A DNA stretch of 64,000 bases, from assembly GCA_022702705.1 (NCBI GenBank), contig CM040421.1:67450121-67514120 (forward strand), read 5' to 3'. The stretch's first letter is position 1; each line of letters starts with the position of its first letter. The DNA comes from Papilionanthe hookeriana x Papilionanthe teres (Eukaryota; Streptophyta; Magnoliopsida; Asparagales; Orchidaceae). A program made the translations under genes and the position numbers. This document shows positions 11,901-25,212 of the stretch, piece after piece. Below the pieces are notes generated by a model that saw only the letters and a list, made by a program, of their open reading frames with translations, had not been told where the DNA came from and did no database searches.

Positions 11901-13710
11901 AAATTTAAAAAGAGTTTAATAATTTAACTTTTTAATTTAATTTAATGATTAGTCCTTTAACATTTTAAAATTTAAATTTGAGTTATCATTTTTAATTAGG
12001 AATTAAATATTATTAAAATGATTAATTTAGGGATTTTTTAAATTAAAGAATAAATCTCTTCCTAATAATAATATCCCTATTTAATAATTCCAATTTTATT
12101 ATTCTTCCAAATTTAATCAATTATTAAATTAAGGTTTATTTTAATTATTTTAAATTGTTTAATGGGTTTCTACCCTTTAATTATTTAAATTTCAATCATC
12201 CAAATCATATTAGGATCAAATATTTTACTTGTTAATTTTTTATTAAACCTAAAATTTTAATTAGGGGTTAAAGTTTTTAATTACCATTTTACCCTTCAAG
12301 CTTAATAATTTCATAACTCACTAAATTGGGCTCAAATGAACTTGAAATTTTTATGTGACTTCACTCATATGCCAATAAAGACATGAGAGGAGAAAATGTG
12401 ATTTTTCTGTATTTAATTTATTTATATAATTATTTTTAGTGGAAAATAGGAATTTCCAAGGAAAATTTAATAATATGACCAAGGGAAAGTTTACGTCCTT
12501 AAGAAAATTATGGGACATTCCTAATGACCAGAGGACCACTTAGACCAATTTTGGTGATTTTTTTTGAATTATATTATTTTTATTATAATTATTTTAAGTT
12601 TTGGAGTATTAATTAATTTAAAAAATAAAATAAAGGTTGAAAAATGAAATTTATATTTTTCAAAAATATCTCTCGATATCAAGGAAATCAGAGAATCAAT
12701 TTTTGCAATTTTCTGATTTTTCTATGATTTATTATAATTATTTTAGTGAAAATGCCAAAAAAATGTATTTTTTTAATTTTTAAATTATCTTAGGGCTTTA
12801 AAATTTAATATCTCATTAAATAGACCTAAGAAAAATATGGGGTCTGTTCCTAAGTGATTAAAATTCAAAATGTGACATTTTGGTGAATTTTATTATTTTT
12901 ATGATTTTTATTATTTTTTAATTATTAAAATATTAAAATAATACAAAAAAATCAACTTTTTTAGAAAATTGAAATTTTAATTTTCTTAAATTCCCCGATA
13001 TCGGAGAGGCTCCAAAACTAATTTGGTGAATTTTTAAAAAGTATTTTGAAAGTTATGAATTTTTAAAGTTCAATTTGCCTAAATGGCTTAATCAACCCAT
13101 TTAGTAGGGCTAACCAAGTCCAATTGACTTCAAATTTTTATGGTGGGTTCCTCCGATCCTAAAGGTCGGTGGAGAATTGATTTCAAGTCAATTTGATGTA
13201 TGGTTAGCTCTAATTAATTAAGGAGCTATTTTCGGTGTTTAAGCCAATTAGGGTTATTTTAAATAAATTAATCCAAAACCAATTTTTCCTAGGGTCCCCT
13301 GGTCATAAGGGACATCACCAAATTTTCCTAGAATTTATTTCACAACATGCTAATTATTGGAATTAAAATACTTAAAACGAGCAACATGAATTTGAAAAAT
13401 CAATAACTTCTCATAGGGATGCCCTCGACTTTGGAAAATTCGGGGAATGTTCCCAAATTCGGAGGCTTCAAAGCCCTATGGTCTCATGCCATGGTGAATT
13501 TCCTATATGCATGGAGAATTAAAACAATGCGAGAGGGTAAATAAATCATTAAAAATAAAATACTTGATGAAATTAAATGATTTCTTTTCCACATTATTCT
13601 CCTCGGTTCACCGAGCAAGAGGGTATTTTTATTTCATTTTTCCGATTTTCCTACACGAAAGTTATGGATTTTCCATGTTCAGGGAATTAAATAAATAGAA
13701 AAATCCCTAA

Positions 13711-13725
13711 TTTTCTATTTATCCG
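13711..13725 (-). promoter_or_regulatory. Candidate TATA box in the left Tat LTR
   Basis: The minus strand reads CGGATAAATAGAAAA immediately downstream of the GC-rich block. The same sequence is kept in the right arm at 19579-19588. TATA plus an upstream GC-rich region is compatible with the LTR promoter. Transcription was not shown. Confidence 0.4.
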
Positions 13726-16576
13726 AGTCGGCGCCGCGTCATCCTCGGCATCTCCGAACGGCCACGCGGCGCGCTCCCATTCGACGCCGCCGCTTGAGTC
13801 AGCAGCCCGGGTCCCGCCTGTATCGTTCCGTCTTCTCATCTGGCGCGATCCTGGCCGTTCGTCCGCGCGTGTATTAAATGAACGGCATCCGTTCATCGTC
13901 CCCAAGACTCCTAGCCTAAGAACTGTCCATCTTCTACGCCTAAGATCTCACTCGATACTTGACCAAATCTAACGTTCTTATGCTCTATGGATTCGTCTCG
14001 AGAAGACGAACACATCCATACGGTTTATGTGGCATGAAATTGACTTAATGAAAATGGAGAATGTTCAGAAGCTCGGGAAGAAGAGTGAGGCCATACCTTT
14101 GCTCGAGAGAAGTGTGGCTTCGATCCGAGGGTTGTTTCACCTTCGATTGGATCCCGACGAAGCTCCAGATGAAGTCTCCTGGTCTGGTGAATCACCTAGG
14201 TATGATTTCGACCACATCCGATCACAAAGCTTGGAGGCTGGAGCAACTGGGTGGCCTGGAGATGGGGCTTTTGCTGGTGGACACCTTCTCTTGGTCTGGT
14301 GAAGGTGTAGGACCAATCAATTTGAGGATTGATCCACTGTGAAGAAGTGTCCTCGGTTTTGGGTGGAATTTTGGTCGAGAAATTGGGCTCGTTGGTGGGG
14401 ATTAGGGGCAAATTGTCACCGGGGATCAATTGCTCTAAGTATGGAGAGTGATGCGGAACAATTTTGGCGAGTTTCGGTAAGGTCCGGTTCGGCACCTTTC
14501 ATGGCCCGAGAGGGGGTGGTGTTTAAATAGGAGAGGGTGGAGGGCCTCACGAGGATGGCCAAGGGTTGGGATCGGCTGCTTAGGTCAAGGGTAGAACGAC
14601 CATGGTGGCCATTGGGCATGGGGCGGCTCGGCGAGGTGGAATTCCAAAGTTTGGCTCCTCCCCATGTCTCGGCCATGGAGTTTTCCGGCGACCCGGGCGG
14701 GCGGCCGGTAGGCATGGGTCACCCTCGGGTCCGGTGGGTCGGGGTTGGGGTTTAGTGCGATCACTGCGGTTGGCCATGTGTAAAGGTGTTGAATCAAAGT
14801 AGAAGGGGGAAGGGATCATTTTAGCTTAATTTGGGTCAACCCATGGTTTTGGGCATGGTGCACCCTCCAAGGCCTGGTTTTGGGCTGAAAAGGATCACTT
14901 GGGTCGACCAAGAGAAATGGTGTGGACTCCATCCATGATGAGGTGGCTAAGCATGGTTTAGTGTGTGACATGCTTAAGGTAAAAAAAGGCTTAAGAAGGA
15001 TTAGGAAAGGGGTTCCCCCTTTTGCCATTAATGGCTTGATCACATGTCAAACATTCCATGGCTTCATGTGGCTTGTCCATGGCTTGCATGGCTTGTCTTT
15101 GACTTGGGGAAAAGCTTGGTCAATTTCATGAAAATGGATTTTAGAAATTTTTGGTAATTTGATGGAAATTTGTATGAAGCTTGATTTGGAATGGTTTAAT
15201 TGATGATTTTGAAACTTAGGGGTGATTTTGATTAAATGGATGATGAGGGGAAGTGCCAGGTGGGCTTTGGATGAATTTGGGCTTTTGAATTTGAAGGAAG
15301 TGGGCTTTTAGGAAGGTTTAAGGGAAGTGGGCTTTTTGAATTTTAAAATGGATTTTAGGATGAAATTTTGGTAAAGGCTTGGGCCAAATAATTGTTGGGT
15401 TTAGCTCATAGATGTGTCATGTGTGACTTGGAGCAAATTGGGAGTGATTTGGGTTTGAATTGGGTTGAATTTGGGCTCCTTTGGTGAATGGGCAATATAG
15501 GTCAAAGTGGGCTAATTTGGGCCAATGTTGGGCTAGGGTTGAAATTGATGTAAAATTAATGTTGGGAAATGTTTATGGGAGTGTTTCAAAGAGGTTTTGA
15601 CTTTGGTTGGGCTTTGATTTTGGGGTTTGGGCTCATTTGGGTTAGATTTGGGTTTAGGTCAAAATTGGGCCTTTTAACTTTGGGTTGAATTTGAGTGGGG
15701 TTTGGGTCTAAATGTTTGGCAAATCATGTTAGTGTTTTGTTTGTGGGGATGTTAAGGAAGATTTGGAAAAGATTTGGGGTTAATTGGAGTTGAATTGGGT
15801 GAGTTTGGGTTATGTTTGGGTCATGGGTCCAAATTGGGCTTTAAGGCCAAAAGTGAAATTGGATCCAAATGTCAATCAAATTGGACTTGGATTTGGTCTA
15901 GATTGGTGTTGGGAATGTTGAATTGAAGTTTAGAATTGAATTGGACCAAAATTTGGGTCAATTGGGTAGGTTTGGTTTGACATTGGGTTCACTTTGGGTT
16001 AAAATGGGTCAAATTGGGGGTTTTGACAAAAATAGGGTAAATTGATAAAATTGGCCCATGGTGTAGTTGAATAAAATGAAATTGGGAATATTTGGAATTT
16101 TCTGGAATTTTACGGGAATTTTCTGAATTTTTGGATTTTTGGGTCAAGAGGGGTATTTTGAGTATTTAGAGGGTATTGGGAGGTATTCTTGGAATTTTTG
16201 ATATTTTTGGCTATGGATGATCAATTTGAGTGGAGAGAAATGTTTAGGAATGATTTTGGGGAATTTTGGGTGATTTGGAAATTTTTGAGAAATTTGGGTA
16301 GTTTCAAGGGTTTTGGGTAGGCTAAGCGGGTGTAGGGTCCCGGGGGTCAAAAATTGAAAATTTGGAAAATTGAAGATTGGGTGAATGTAAGTGGAATAAA
16401 ATCATTTTGGTTGAGTCATGAAGCCATATCAAGTCCACATGAGCCATGAAGGGACTCATTTGAGGTATCCACATTGTTGTTCCTAACCCTCTTAGCCAAG
16501 GGCTTAGGGGTTAAGGACCATCCATGTGAATCACCTACATGAGTCAGGAGGTCAAGTTAGGTATAGGTGTGTGACA

Positions 16577-16899
16577 GTGTATGTTGACCTCATTTTTGAT
16601 GAGGTCTTCTCTTCTTCTCTTTAGTACTTAGGATCTAGCCTTAGGCTTTTCCTTTGACTGTCTTAGAGGACTAGAATTGGGACCCGCCTTTTAGAAATTC
16701 AAACCACTTCTAAACTCCCTGCAAACTCCACAAACTTGACTATAAACCCCTAATCACCTAGAGGGTTGAAATCAAATGTGGAAGTTTAAAGGATGAGTTC
16801 TATAGGACTCTTTGGCCTTAGGGCCGCTCACAGGTGGCCCAGTGCGGTGAAGGAGCCGACTTACACTACACTTACACACTACATTTCCACACACTTCCT
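16577..16899. other. Spacer between the two inverted Tat LTRs
   Basis: About 320 bases not repeated in either arm. It has no ORF and no recognisable PPT or PBS. A perfect hairpin (GACCTCAT, 5-nt loop, ATGAGGTC) lies at 16586-16606, just outside the left LTR. The spacer may be old target DNA or the remnant of an internal region. Confidence 0.6.
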
Positions 16900-19800
16900 A
16901 AAACCACACCCATACCCGACTTAACCTCCCGACTCATGTAGGTGATTCACATGGATGGTCCTTAACCCACAAGCCCTTGGCTAAGAGGGTTAGGAACAAC
17001 ATAGTGAATGCCTCAAATGAGTCCTTTCATGGCTCATATGGGCTTGAAATGGCTTCATGGCTCAACCAAAATGATTTCTTCCCACTTGAATTCACCCGAT
17101 CTTCAATTTCCCAAATTTTCGATTTTTGACCCCGAGACCCTACACCTACTAAACCTACCCAAAACCTTTGAAATTACCCAAATTTTTGCAAAATTTCCAA
17201 ATTACCCAAAATTTTCCAAAATCAATCCCAAACATCTCCACATCACTTAAATTGATCATCCATACCCAAAAATACCAAAGATTCCAAGAATACCCCCAAT
17301 ACCCTCCAAATAACCCAAAATACCCTTCTTGGCCTAAAAATCCAAAAATTCAAAAAATTCCCAGAAAATTCCAGAAAATCCTAAATATTCCCAATTTCAT
17401 TTTGTCCAACTACACTATGGGACAATTTTGTCAATTTACCCTACTTTGGTCAAAACCCCCAAATTGACCCATTTTAGCCCAAAGTGGACCCAATGTTAAA
17501 CCAAACCTATCCAATTGACCCAAATTCTGGTCCAATTCAATTCTAAACTTCAATTCAACATCCCCGATACCAATCTAGACCAAATCCAAGTCCAATTTGG
17601 TTGACATTTGGATCCAATTCCACTTTTGGCCTTAAAGCCCGATTTTGACCTAAACCCAAACCTAACCCAAATAGGCCCAAACCTCGAAATCAAAACCCAA
17701 CCAAAGCTAAAACCTCTTTGAAACACTCCCATAAACATTTCTAAACATTTATTTTACATCAATTTCAACTCTAGCCCAACATTGGCCCAACTTGGCCCAC
17801 TTGGACCTATATTGGCCCATTCACCAAAAGAATTCAAATCCAACCCAATTCAAGTCCAAACTACCCCAAATTTGCTTCAAGTCACTCATGACACATCCAT
17901 GAGCTAAACCCAATAATTATTTGGCCCAACCTCTTTACAAAATTTCATCCCAAAATCCATTTTAAAATTCAAGAGCCCACTTTCCTAATCCATCTTAAAA
18001 GCCCATCTAAAACCCTTTCAAAAAAGCCCAAAATTCTTCCAAAGCCCATATGACATTTCCCCTCATCATACTTTCAATTAAAATCATCCCTAAGTCCTAA
18101 ATTCATCATCAAATAATTCCAAATCAAGCCTCATGCCAAATCACCCCTAAATACCAAAATTTTCCTTAAATCCATTTCCATGAAATTGACTTCACTTTTC
18201 CCAAGCCAAATGGAGCCATGGAGCCATGCATAAGCCATATGCAAGCCATGAGAGCCTCTTTACATGTCACCATGCCATTTTGGGCAAAAGGAGGAGGCTC
18301 TTTCCTTAACTCCTAAAGGTGGTTAACCACTTACATGATTCCACTAAACCATGCTTAAGCCTAATTGTACTTGGATTGTGACTTGACCCCACTAATCAAG
18401 CTGATCCAAATCACTTTCTCCTCGGCCTAAACCAGGCCTTGGGTGGTGCACCTAGCCCGAATGGGTGGGTTGACCCATTTAGGTCCAAATCTAGCCATGC
18501 CCCATTCCACTTTGGATCAAAGCCTTTACACATGTCCATGGCCGATTGATTGCACAAACCTCCGACCACGACCCACCCGACCACGAGGGTGACCCATGCA
18601 CGGCCGGCCGGCCACCAGGCCGCCGGAAAACACCATGGCCGAGAGCTCGCATGTGAGCCAACATTGAAATTCTCACTTGCTGAGCTGCCCCATCCCTAGT
18701 GGTCACCATGGCTGATCTTCTCCTCACCGAGCAAGTGATCCCAAGCCCTAACTCTCCACAGGAGGCCCCAGACCGGCTCATTTAAACTCCACCCCTCTCG
18801 GCCATGAGAGGAGCCAAGCACAAACCTTGCCGAAACTCGCCAAAATTGTTCCAAACCCTTCACCATCCTTAGAGCAGTTGATCCCCGGTGTCAATTTGCC
18901 CTAATCCCCACCAACGAGCCCAATTTCTCGATCGAAATTCCACCCGAAACCAGGACACTTTGCCACGGTGAGCCAATCCTCGAAGTCGGCGGGTCCTACA
19001 CCTTCATCTGGACCGAGAGGAGAAGTTTCCCACCGAAAGCCCCATCTCCGGGCCACCCGGTTGCTCCGGCCTCCAAGCTTTGTGATCGGCCGTGGTCACT
19101 TTCATAGCTAGGCAATTCACCGGACCGGGAGACTTCATGCGGAGCTTGCTGGGACCCAATCGAAGGTGCAACAACTCTCGGATTGAAGCCACACTTCTCC
19201 GAGCTAAGGTATGAGTTAACTATCCATCCCGAGCTTCTGGAGATTCCCATTTCAAATGCCTTAGTTTCAATGCATGTTAGCCGTATAGATGTGTTCGTCT
19301 TTCAAGACGAATCCATAGAAAGCATAAGAACATGAAAATCCATTGAGAATCGAGTGAGATCTTGTGGATTTAGTGTGGATTCGCCTCTCGCGAGAATGAG
19401 CCGGACGATGAACGGATGCCGTCCATTCGATACACGCGCGCACGGACGGCCAGATTGCGTCGCACCAGGAGACGGTACGAGAACCGCGGGGCCCGGGCTG
19501 CCGACCGTACTTCGCCGGCGTCGAATGGGAGCGCGACACGCGCGGCCGAGCCGCCGAGGCCGACGCGCGCGCCGCGTGGATAAATAGAAAATTAGGGTAT
19601 TTTTCATTTATTTAATTCCCTAAACCTCAAAAATTCATATCTCCGTGTAGAAAAATCACAAAATAAAATAAAAATACCCTTCGTTTTCGCTGAAATCGCA
19701 GGAGAATAATGTGGAAAAGAAATCATTTAATTTAATTAAGTATTTTATTTTTTATGATTTATTTACTTTCCGCATACATTTAATTCTCCATGCATGTATA

Positions 19801-22800
19801 CAATTCACCATGGCATGAGACCATAAAAGTTAAGCCCGAACTCTCGTGGAACATTCCCTGAATTTTCCAAGGTCGAGGCCAATCGTGAAAAGTTATTTAT
19901 TTTTCAAATGCATGTTGTCGTTGGTATTTTAATTCAAAAATTAGCATGTTGTGAAATAAATTCTAGAAATATTTGGTGATGTTCTTTATGACCAGAGAAC
20001 TCTAGGAAAAATAGACTCGAGTTAATTCACCGCATTAACCCTAATCGTTTGGAACATCCTGTAATAAAATTTTAATTAATTAGAGTTAACCAGGCATCAA
20101 ATTGACTTTGAAATCAATTAATTGACCTTTAGGATCAGAGGAATCCACCATAAAAATTTGAAGTCAATTGACTCGTTAAATTTCACTAATCGTGTCGATT
20201 AAGCCCACTTAGCCATTTTAAACTTTAAAAAATTCATAACTTTTAAAAATATTTTTAAAATTCACCAAATTGGTTTTGGAGCCTTCCGATATCAGGAACC
20301 CAAGAAAATTAAAATTTCAATTTTCTAAAAAGTTTCGATTTTTAATAATATTTTAAATATTTTTAATAATTAAAAATAATAAAAATCACAAAAATAATAA
20401 AATTCACCAAAAACGTCACATTTCAATTTAATCACTTATGAACAAATCCCACATTTTTCCTAAGTCTATTTAGTGAGATATTGAATTTTAAAGCCCTAGG
20501 GTAATTTTAAAATTAAAAACTACATTTTCTGGTGATTTTCACTAAAAATAATTATTATAAATCATAGAAAAATCAGAAAATTGCAAAATTTGTTTCTCTG
20601 GTTTCCTTAATATCATAGGAGAGATTTTGAAAAATATAAAATCCATTTTTCAACATTTATCTTATTTTTAAATTAATTAACACTCCAAAACTCAAAATAA
20701 TTATAATAAATAATAATATAATTCAAAAAAATCACCAAAATCGTCCAAGTGCTTCTCTGGCTGTCAGAATGTCCCCAATTTTCTTAAGGACAGAAACTTT
20801 TCCCTTGGTCATGTTATCAAATTTTCCTCAAAAATCTCTATTTTCCACCAAAAATAATTATATAAATAAATTAAATACAGAAAATCACATTTTCTCCTCT
20901 CATGTCTTTATCGACATATGAGTAAAGTCACATAAAAATTTCAAGTTCATTTGAGTTCAATTAGTGAGTTATGAAACGTATTAAGCTTAAAGGCAAAATG
21001 GTAATTAAAATCTTTAATCCTTAATTAAAACTTTAGGTTCAATAAAAAATCAACAAGTAAAATATTTGATCCTAATCTGATTTGGATGATTGAAATTTCT
21101 AAATAATTAAAGGTAGAAACCCATTAAATAATTTTAAAATGATTAAACTTTAATTAAATAATAGATTAAATTTGGAAGAATAATAAAATTGGAATTATTA
21201 AAATAAGGGATCTTTATTAGGAAGAGATTTTTTTTCTTTAATTTAAAATCCCTAAATTAATTATATCAACTAATACTCAATTTTTAATTAAAATGATAAC
21301 TCAAATTAAAAATATTAAAAGACTTAATTTCAATGAAAATTAAAAATAAAGTAAATTAAAGATAAATTAAATTAAGATTAAATTTAAAAATTAAATTAAA
21401 TTAAATTTAATAATTAAATTAAATTAAATTAAACAATTAAATGTTAATTAAAATTAAATTAAATTAAATAATTAAATTAAATTAAATAATTAAACAATTA
21501 AATTAAATTAATTAAAATTAAATTAAATTAAATCAAACAATTAAATTAAATTAAATTAAAATTAAATTAAATTAAATTAAACAATTAAATTAAATAATTA
21601 AATTAAATAATTAAAATTAAATTAAATTAAATTAAATAATTAAATTAAAGTTAAATCAAATCAAATTAATTAAACACCAAGTCAAATTAAATTGAATTAT
21701 GTTAAACTAAATTAAAAACTCAATTAAATTAAGTTAAATTAAATATAACATCACCTAAGACATAAAAGAAATTAAATATAAAACAACTTTAACACTATTC
21801 CAAATTTAAACCTTTAACTTAAATCAAATCATTCGAATACTAATTTACCCTTGAAAGCTTTTGATTATTGTAACTCCTAAATGAAACATTAAATGGAGTG
21901 TTACTTTACTCATAGGATATTCAAATGTCCTAGTTCACCGAGCAAGTTAACAAGACTTGGAAAACCTCGGACGATCGATTCATTTATATAATTAAATTCA
22001 TTCGGACTTAAAACACCCTAGAAATATCAAAAAGATGTTTAAGATCCTTCTTAAGCACTTTCTCAATATGACAGATATTTATAAGAACACCGAATTTGAT
22101 TATTCTTTGATGAAGAAAATCGTCCTTAAACCAAAACACAAAGAACCTAGACGTCATAGGAAATGACTAACATAAGATTGTGAATTTGGTAGAAAACCAT
22201 AACCTTTCCCTACTTTACCTAGAACTTCGTTTAAATATTCTAATTTGGTGGTTTTAAGCAGCTTGGGATGACGGAAGACCCTCCTGTGCACGCTTTTATT
22301 TTATTGCAATTTACTTTCTTTGCAATTTACTTTCTTGCACTTACTTTCTTGCAATTTGCATTTACCGCAAATGCATTTTACTTTTCGTACGATAAAACAA
22401 TGTTTTACGAAAACCCACACCTTTAGGATAGCCCCTAAAACTGAAACCAAAATTAAGTTAAAAGTCATTGCAAGATAAAATTCACCGCCACAACATTTCA
22501 AAATATAAAACAATTCAAAATCTAATCACAAACAACACAAAACTACAATTGCAACTAAATTAAAATGCCCTGTTTCGGATGATCGGGAATACCTCGGATG
22601 ATGTAACCTACGTGTTGCTAACGGGATTTCCCACGGTCTAAATGAAAGTGTGGAACCCATTCAGTTGAGTTTAGCAAATTCATCCGACTAAGTGAATCCG
22701 ATAAAAATAACGATGCCGAAGGATGGAACCGCGGATCTTAACCTAAGTGTCGTTATAATCAACTTTAAGATTTGTTTTAATTAAAAACACAAAAAACACT

Positions 22801-23859
22801 TGGAAATTAAGATTTTCTCTAAACCAAAACACTTCTCTCATCCCCTGATTTATGATTTCTAAAACTAAACCTCTCCGCAACAACAAGGAGCTCGGAAAGC
22901 ATGGCGGGCGGGGGTGATGACCATCGTCATCAAGAAAACTCCGAGCTCCACATCACGAAACATTTCTTAGAATTAACCAAACCATAGACTTCGAGGTAGC
23001 TCGCCTAGTGCAACATAAATCCTCAACTCTTCGTTAGGCATTTGCATTGCAAATTAAGCCCTAACCGGTCTTAGATTCGAGGTGTCATCTCACACATATA
23101 AACCCTCATTATTTTCTAAAGCATACTGCTTTCATTTTATCATACAAATATAAGCCCTAATTAATTAAGATCGACAAGACGTAAATACTAAATAAACATT
23201 AGACTTTCCTAAATTCAAGCCAAACGATAGGATAGTCGTGAAATTATCGAAGTTCACTTCGAATCGTGATTTCTCCTACCTTTCTTCCTTTGGATTCACA
23301 AAACAAAATTGCTCCAAAAATTCGATCCATTCCCTATCAAACTTCAAAATTCAATTTTGAAAACCCTAAACTTTGAAATTTCGAGAGCAGAATCATTGAT
23401 TATTATCGAGAGTTTTCTTAGGTGATTCCCCGTCACTTAAGATGTAATTAACCATGTGGGCTTGCCCTTATAGTGGAATTTTAAAGAACCTGTGTAATAT
23501 AAACCCTTCGTTTAATGTTTTCATATTGCTGTGGGAAACTTGTCGGCTTATAAAATTGGCTCCGTACCAAACGGATGTCACAAATCTTCTAGTTTATTTA
23601 ATCGAGCCCCACCATCAAGCAAGCAGGCTCATCCCAGGATAGATACACCTGCCAGGGTGTGGCATTCCGTTTATATAAACTATCTGGGATGTGAGATCGC
23701 CTTTGATTTCATATCTTAAAATTTTTCAAACTTAAAATTATTTTCAAAATCAAATACTACTTTTCAATTTATTTATTTAAACTAAATTAAAATTTGCCTT
23801 CACAACTTCGTTAGGCGTCCTCTTCAAAATAAAAACACGACCTAAAAATAAGCCGCACA
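16900..23859 (+). repeat. Second Tat LTR, plus orientation; right arm of the giant palindrome
   Basis: The sequence is the reverse complement of 9453-16576 along its whole length, with scattered substitutions and indels. The sense 3' end GCCGCACA at 23852-23859 matches the left LTR end GCCGACA. No PBS follows; Athila element C starts directly, so this is either a solo LTR or the 3' LTR of an opposite element. The first bases (TGTCACAC in the left copy) are not preserved, so the start is approximate. A TATA candidate lies at 19579-19588 and the AT-repeat tract at about 21330-21740. Confidence 0.8.
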
Positions 23860-23887
23860 GAGATTACTTCGATTTCTTCTGCCCGTG

Positions 23888-24086
23888 GTCGCATCTACAC
23901 TCTAATCCATTTATTTTCAATTTTCACCATAGTGTTTCCTATGTTTTGCTAAAAATAAAAATTTCTAGTGAAAATTTTTGATTTTTAGGTATTCTATTTG
24001 ATTTTTAAACTTATTTTAAGTTTATTAAACTAAAAATATTTAAATATTTAATTCCTAAATTTGTCTTTGTTTTCTTTCACGTTTAG
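23888..24086 (+). other. Candidate leader intron before ORFy of element C
   Basis: GT at 23888 and an acceptor-like TTCTTTCACGTTTAG ending at 24086, directly before the ATG at 24087. The interior is T-rich. The length (199 bp) and position match candidates in A (201 bp) and B (194 bp). The donor is weaker here (GTG/GTCGCA) than in A. Confidence 0.4.
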
Positions 24087-25212
24087 ATGGCACCGAAATC
24101 TAAGCGAGGAAGGGACGAGAAAATTTTAACAATAGCAAGTTCGCGACTACGGCAAAGACATTTTCGATATCACGAATTTGCGAAGTCGAGAAAGTTTATT
24201 CGAGCAAAGCTTTTGCTAACCGTGAAAAGATCGAAACACAATCGCTGCACACAATCGGCAATGATTCTGTTATTTCACCGCCGTTGTCGTTATTCCAAAC
24301 TTCGTTAGTGAATTTTATGCTAACTTTTGGATGCAAAGATTACTAACCTTTCGTCGCAGGTATTGGAAGAGGGTTTTCCGTAAAGGATCAATGTGTTTTA
24401 TGGACCGCCACCTACCCTCGAGGGCCACTATTCTGGATTATCTCCATCTCGAGGGAGATCTTGAGATGATTATTGCTTATTTGACCGACGACACCGGAGC
24501 ATGGAAGATTCCGAAATGAAAAACAAAATTTCAAATCTTCTAAATTAAATGGTTTCAAAAAGCTTCGGCATTAATTTATTTTCGCTAGACTTCTACCTTC
24601 CAACCACCTGAGTGAAGTCACCAGAGATCAAGCTATCTTAAACTATTGCATTCGTGAGAGGAAGCGTATAGATGTCAGCAGATTACTTATGACTTCGTGG
24701 AGTTCATCGCTAGATTCAAAGACTTCGTGGAACTGAGATTCCCATCTTCGATATTCTTTATGTGTTATTAATGGAGTCACTACTGATATTTCTGAGGAGA
24801 AGCTGAAGTTACCAAGCCAATTGGGCAGAGAGTGTTAGTATCTATGATCGTCTTTGAGGGAAGAGATCGACCGGGTTTTTTCTACTTCTCCACACACATC
24901 GTAGACCTTCTATTTCCAGACCTTCTACTTTCTACCGCCGAGCCACCATCTAGTTTTCGTGAATCGATGCAGGATCAGTTTCTAAAGCTAAGCGCATGAG
25001 TTTTTTCAAACTCACCTGCACTGATTCTATTAACAAGAAATCGATCATTTATCCGAGTATACCCGCAGGAAGAGTAGTTACGATGCCGAGCATGGCGGAA
25101 GCTCTCGTTAGATTCCTCGAAGGAGAGCACGATGTTCAGTTTCCTACATTTCCTAGTTTCTCACCATATGTTGATCCTAAGGATGTTGAGTTTTCTTTTT
25201 GGTGCCGATTAT
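24087..25212 (+). pseudogene. ORFy of Athila element C (env-position protein, decayed)
   Basis: The ATG follows the acceptor. The start MAPKSKRGRDEK is close to ORFy of B (MTPKSKWGKEQ) and of A (MAPRQKRRVEFD). Further pieces in shifted frames match the same family: EFYANFW, then IIAYLTDDTGAWKI at about 24.46-24.5 kb, and the tail VRFLEGEHDVQFPTFPSFSP near 25.1-25.2 kb. In plants such proteins are often annotated as putative plant transposon protein (Pfam PF20167, recalled from memory). Function is unknown; the position is that of env in Athila. Confidence 0.65.

Larger units (their letters stand above)
1..16576 (-). mobile_element. Tat-lineage Ty3/Gypsy retrotransposon, left part of the window (5' LTR plus internal region, 3' LTR outside)
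   Basis: The order read on the minus strand is a long LTR, PBS, leader, ORF1/gag, CCHC knuckle, protease, RT, RNase H, a second archaeal-type RNase H, integrase, then an extra ORF cut by the window edge. The second RNase H after RT and the protease style (DPG active site followed by an ALLGRPWIHE segment) are typical of the Tat (Ogre/Retand-like) branch. All coding parts are broken by stops and frameshifts, so the copy is dead. The 3' LTR must lie left of position 1 if it still exists. Confidence 0.88.
9453..16576 (-). repeat. 5' LTR of the Tat element (7.1 kb), left arm of the giant palindrome
   Basis: In sense orientation it starts TGTCACACACC at 16576 and ends GCCGACA at 9453, six bases before the PBS. 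The whole stretch recurs inverted at 16900-23859. From its 5' end it holds a T/G-rich part (about 15.1-16.4 kb), a GC-rich part (13.7-14.9 kb), an AT-rich part, and (TTTAA)n-like repeats (about 11.57-11.9 kb). Open frames inside are short and not conserved in frame between the arms, so I do not call genes. The length is extreme even for Ogre-like elements. An old shared insertion inside the LTR is possible. Confidence 0.8.

Noticed and set aside
14027..15131. Several open frames of 60-100 codons in the GC-rich part of the left Tat LTR
   Set aside because: The matching part of the right arm does not keep the same frames, and overlapping frames on both strands point to base composition.
16144..17467. 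Frames rich in Pro, Lys and Ile near the palindrome centre
   Set aside because: They come from T/G-rich or A/C-rich low-complexity LTR DNA and mirror each other across the spacer.
18491..19607. Open frames in the GC-rich part of the right Tat LTR
   Set aside because: Same reason: not conserved as protein between the arms, and inside an LTR.
9453..23859. The palindrome as a foldback or MITE-like DNA transposon
   Set aside because: The left arm ends exactly where a retroelement PBS begins, so the arms are LTRs and not terminal inverted repeats.
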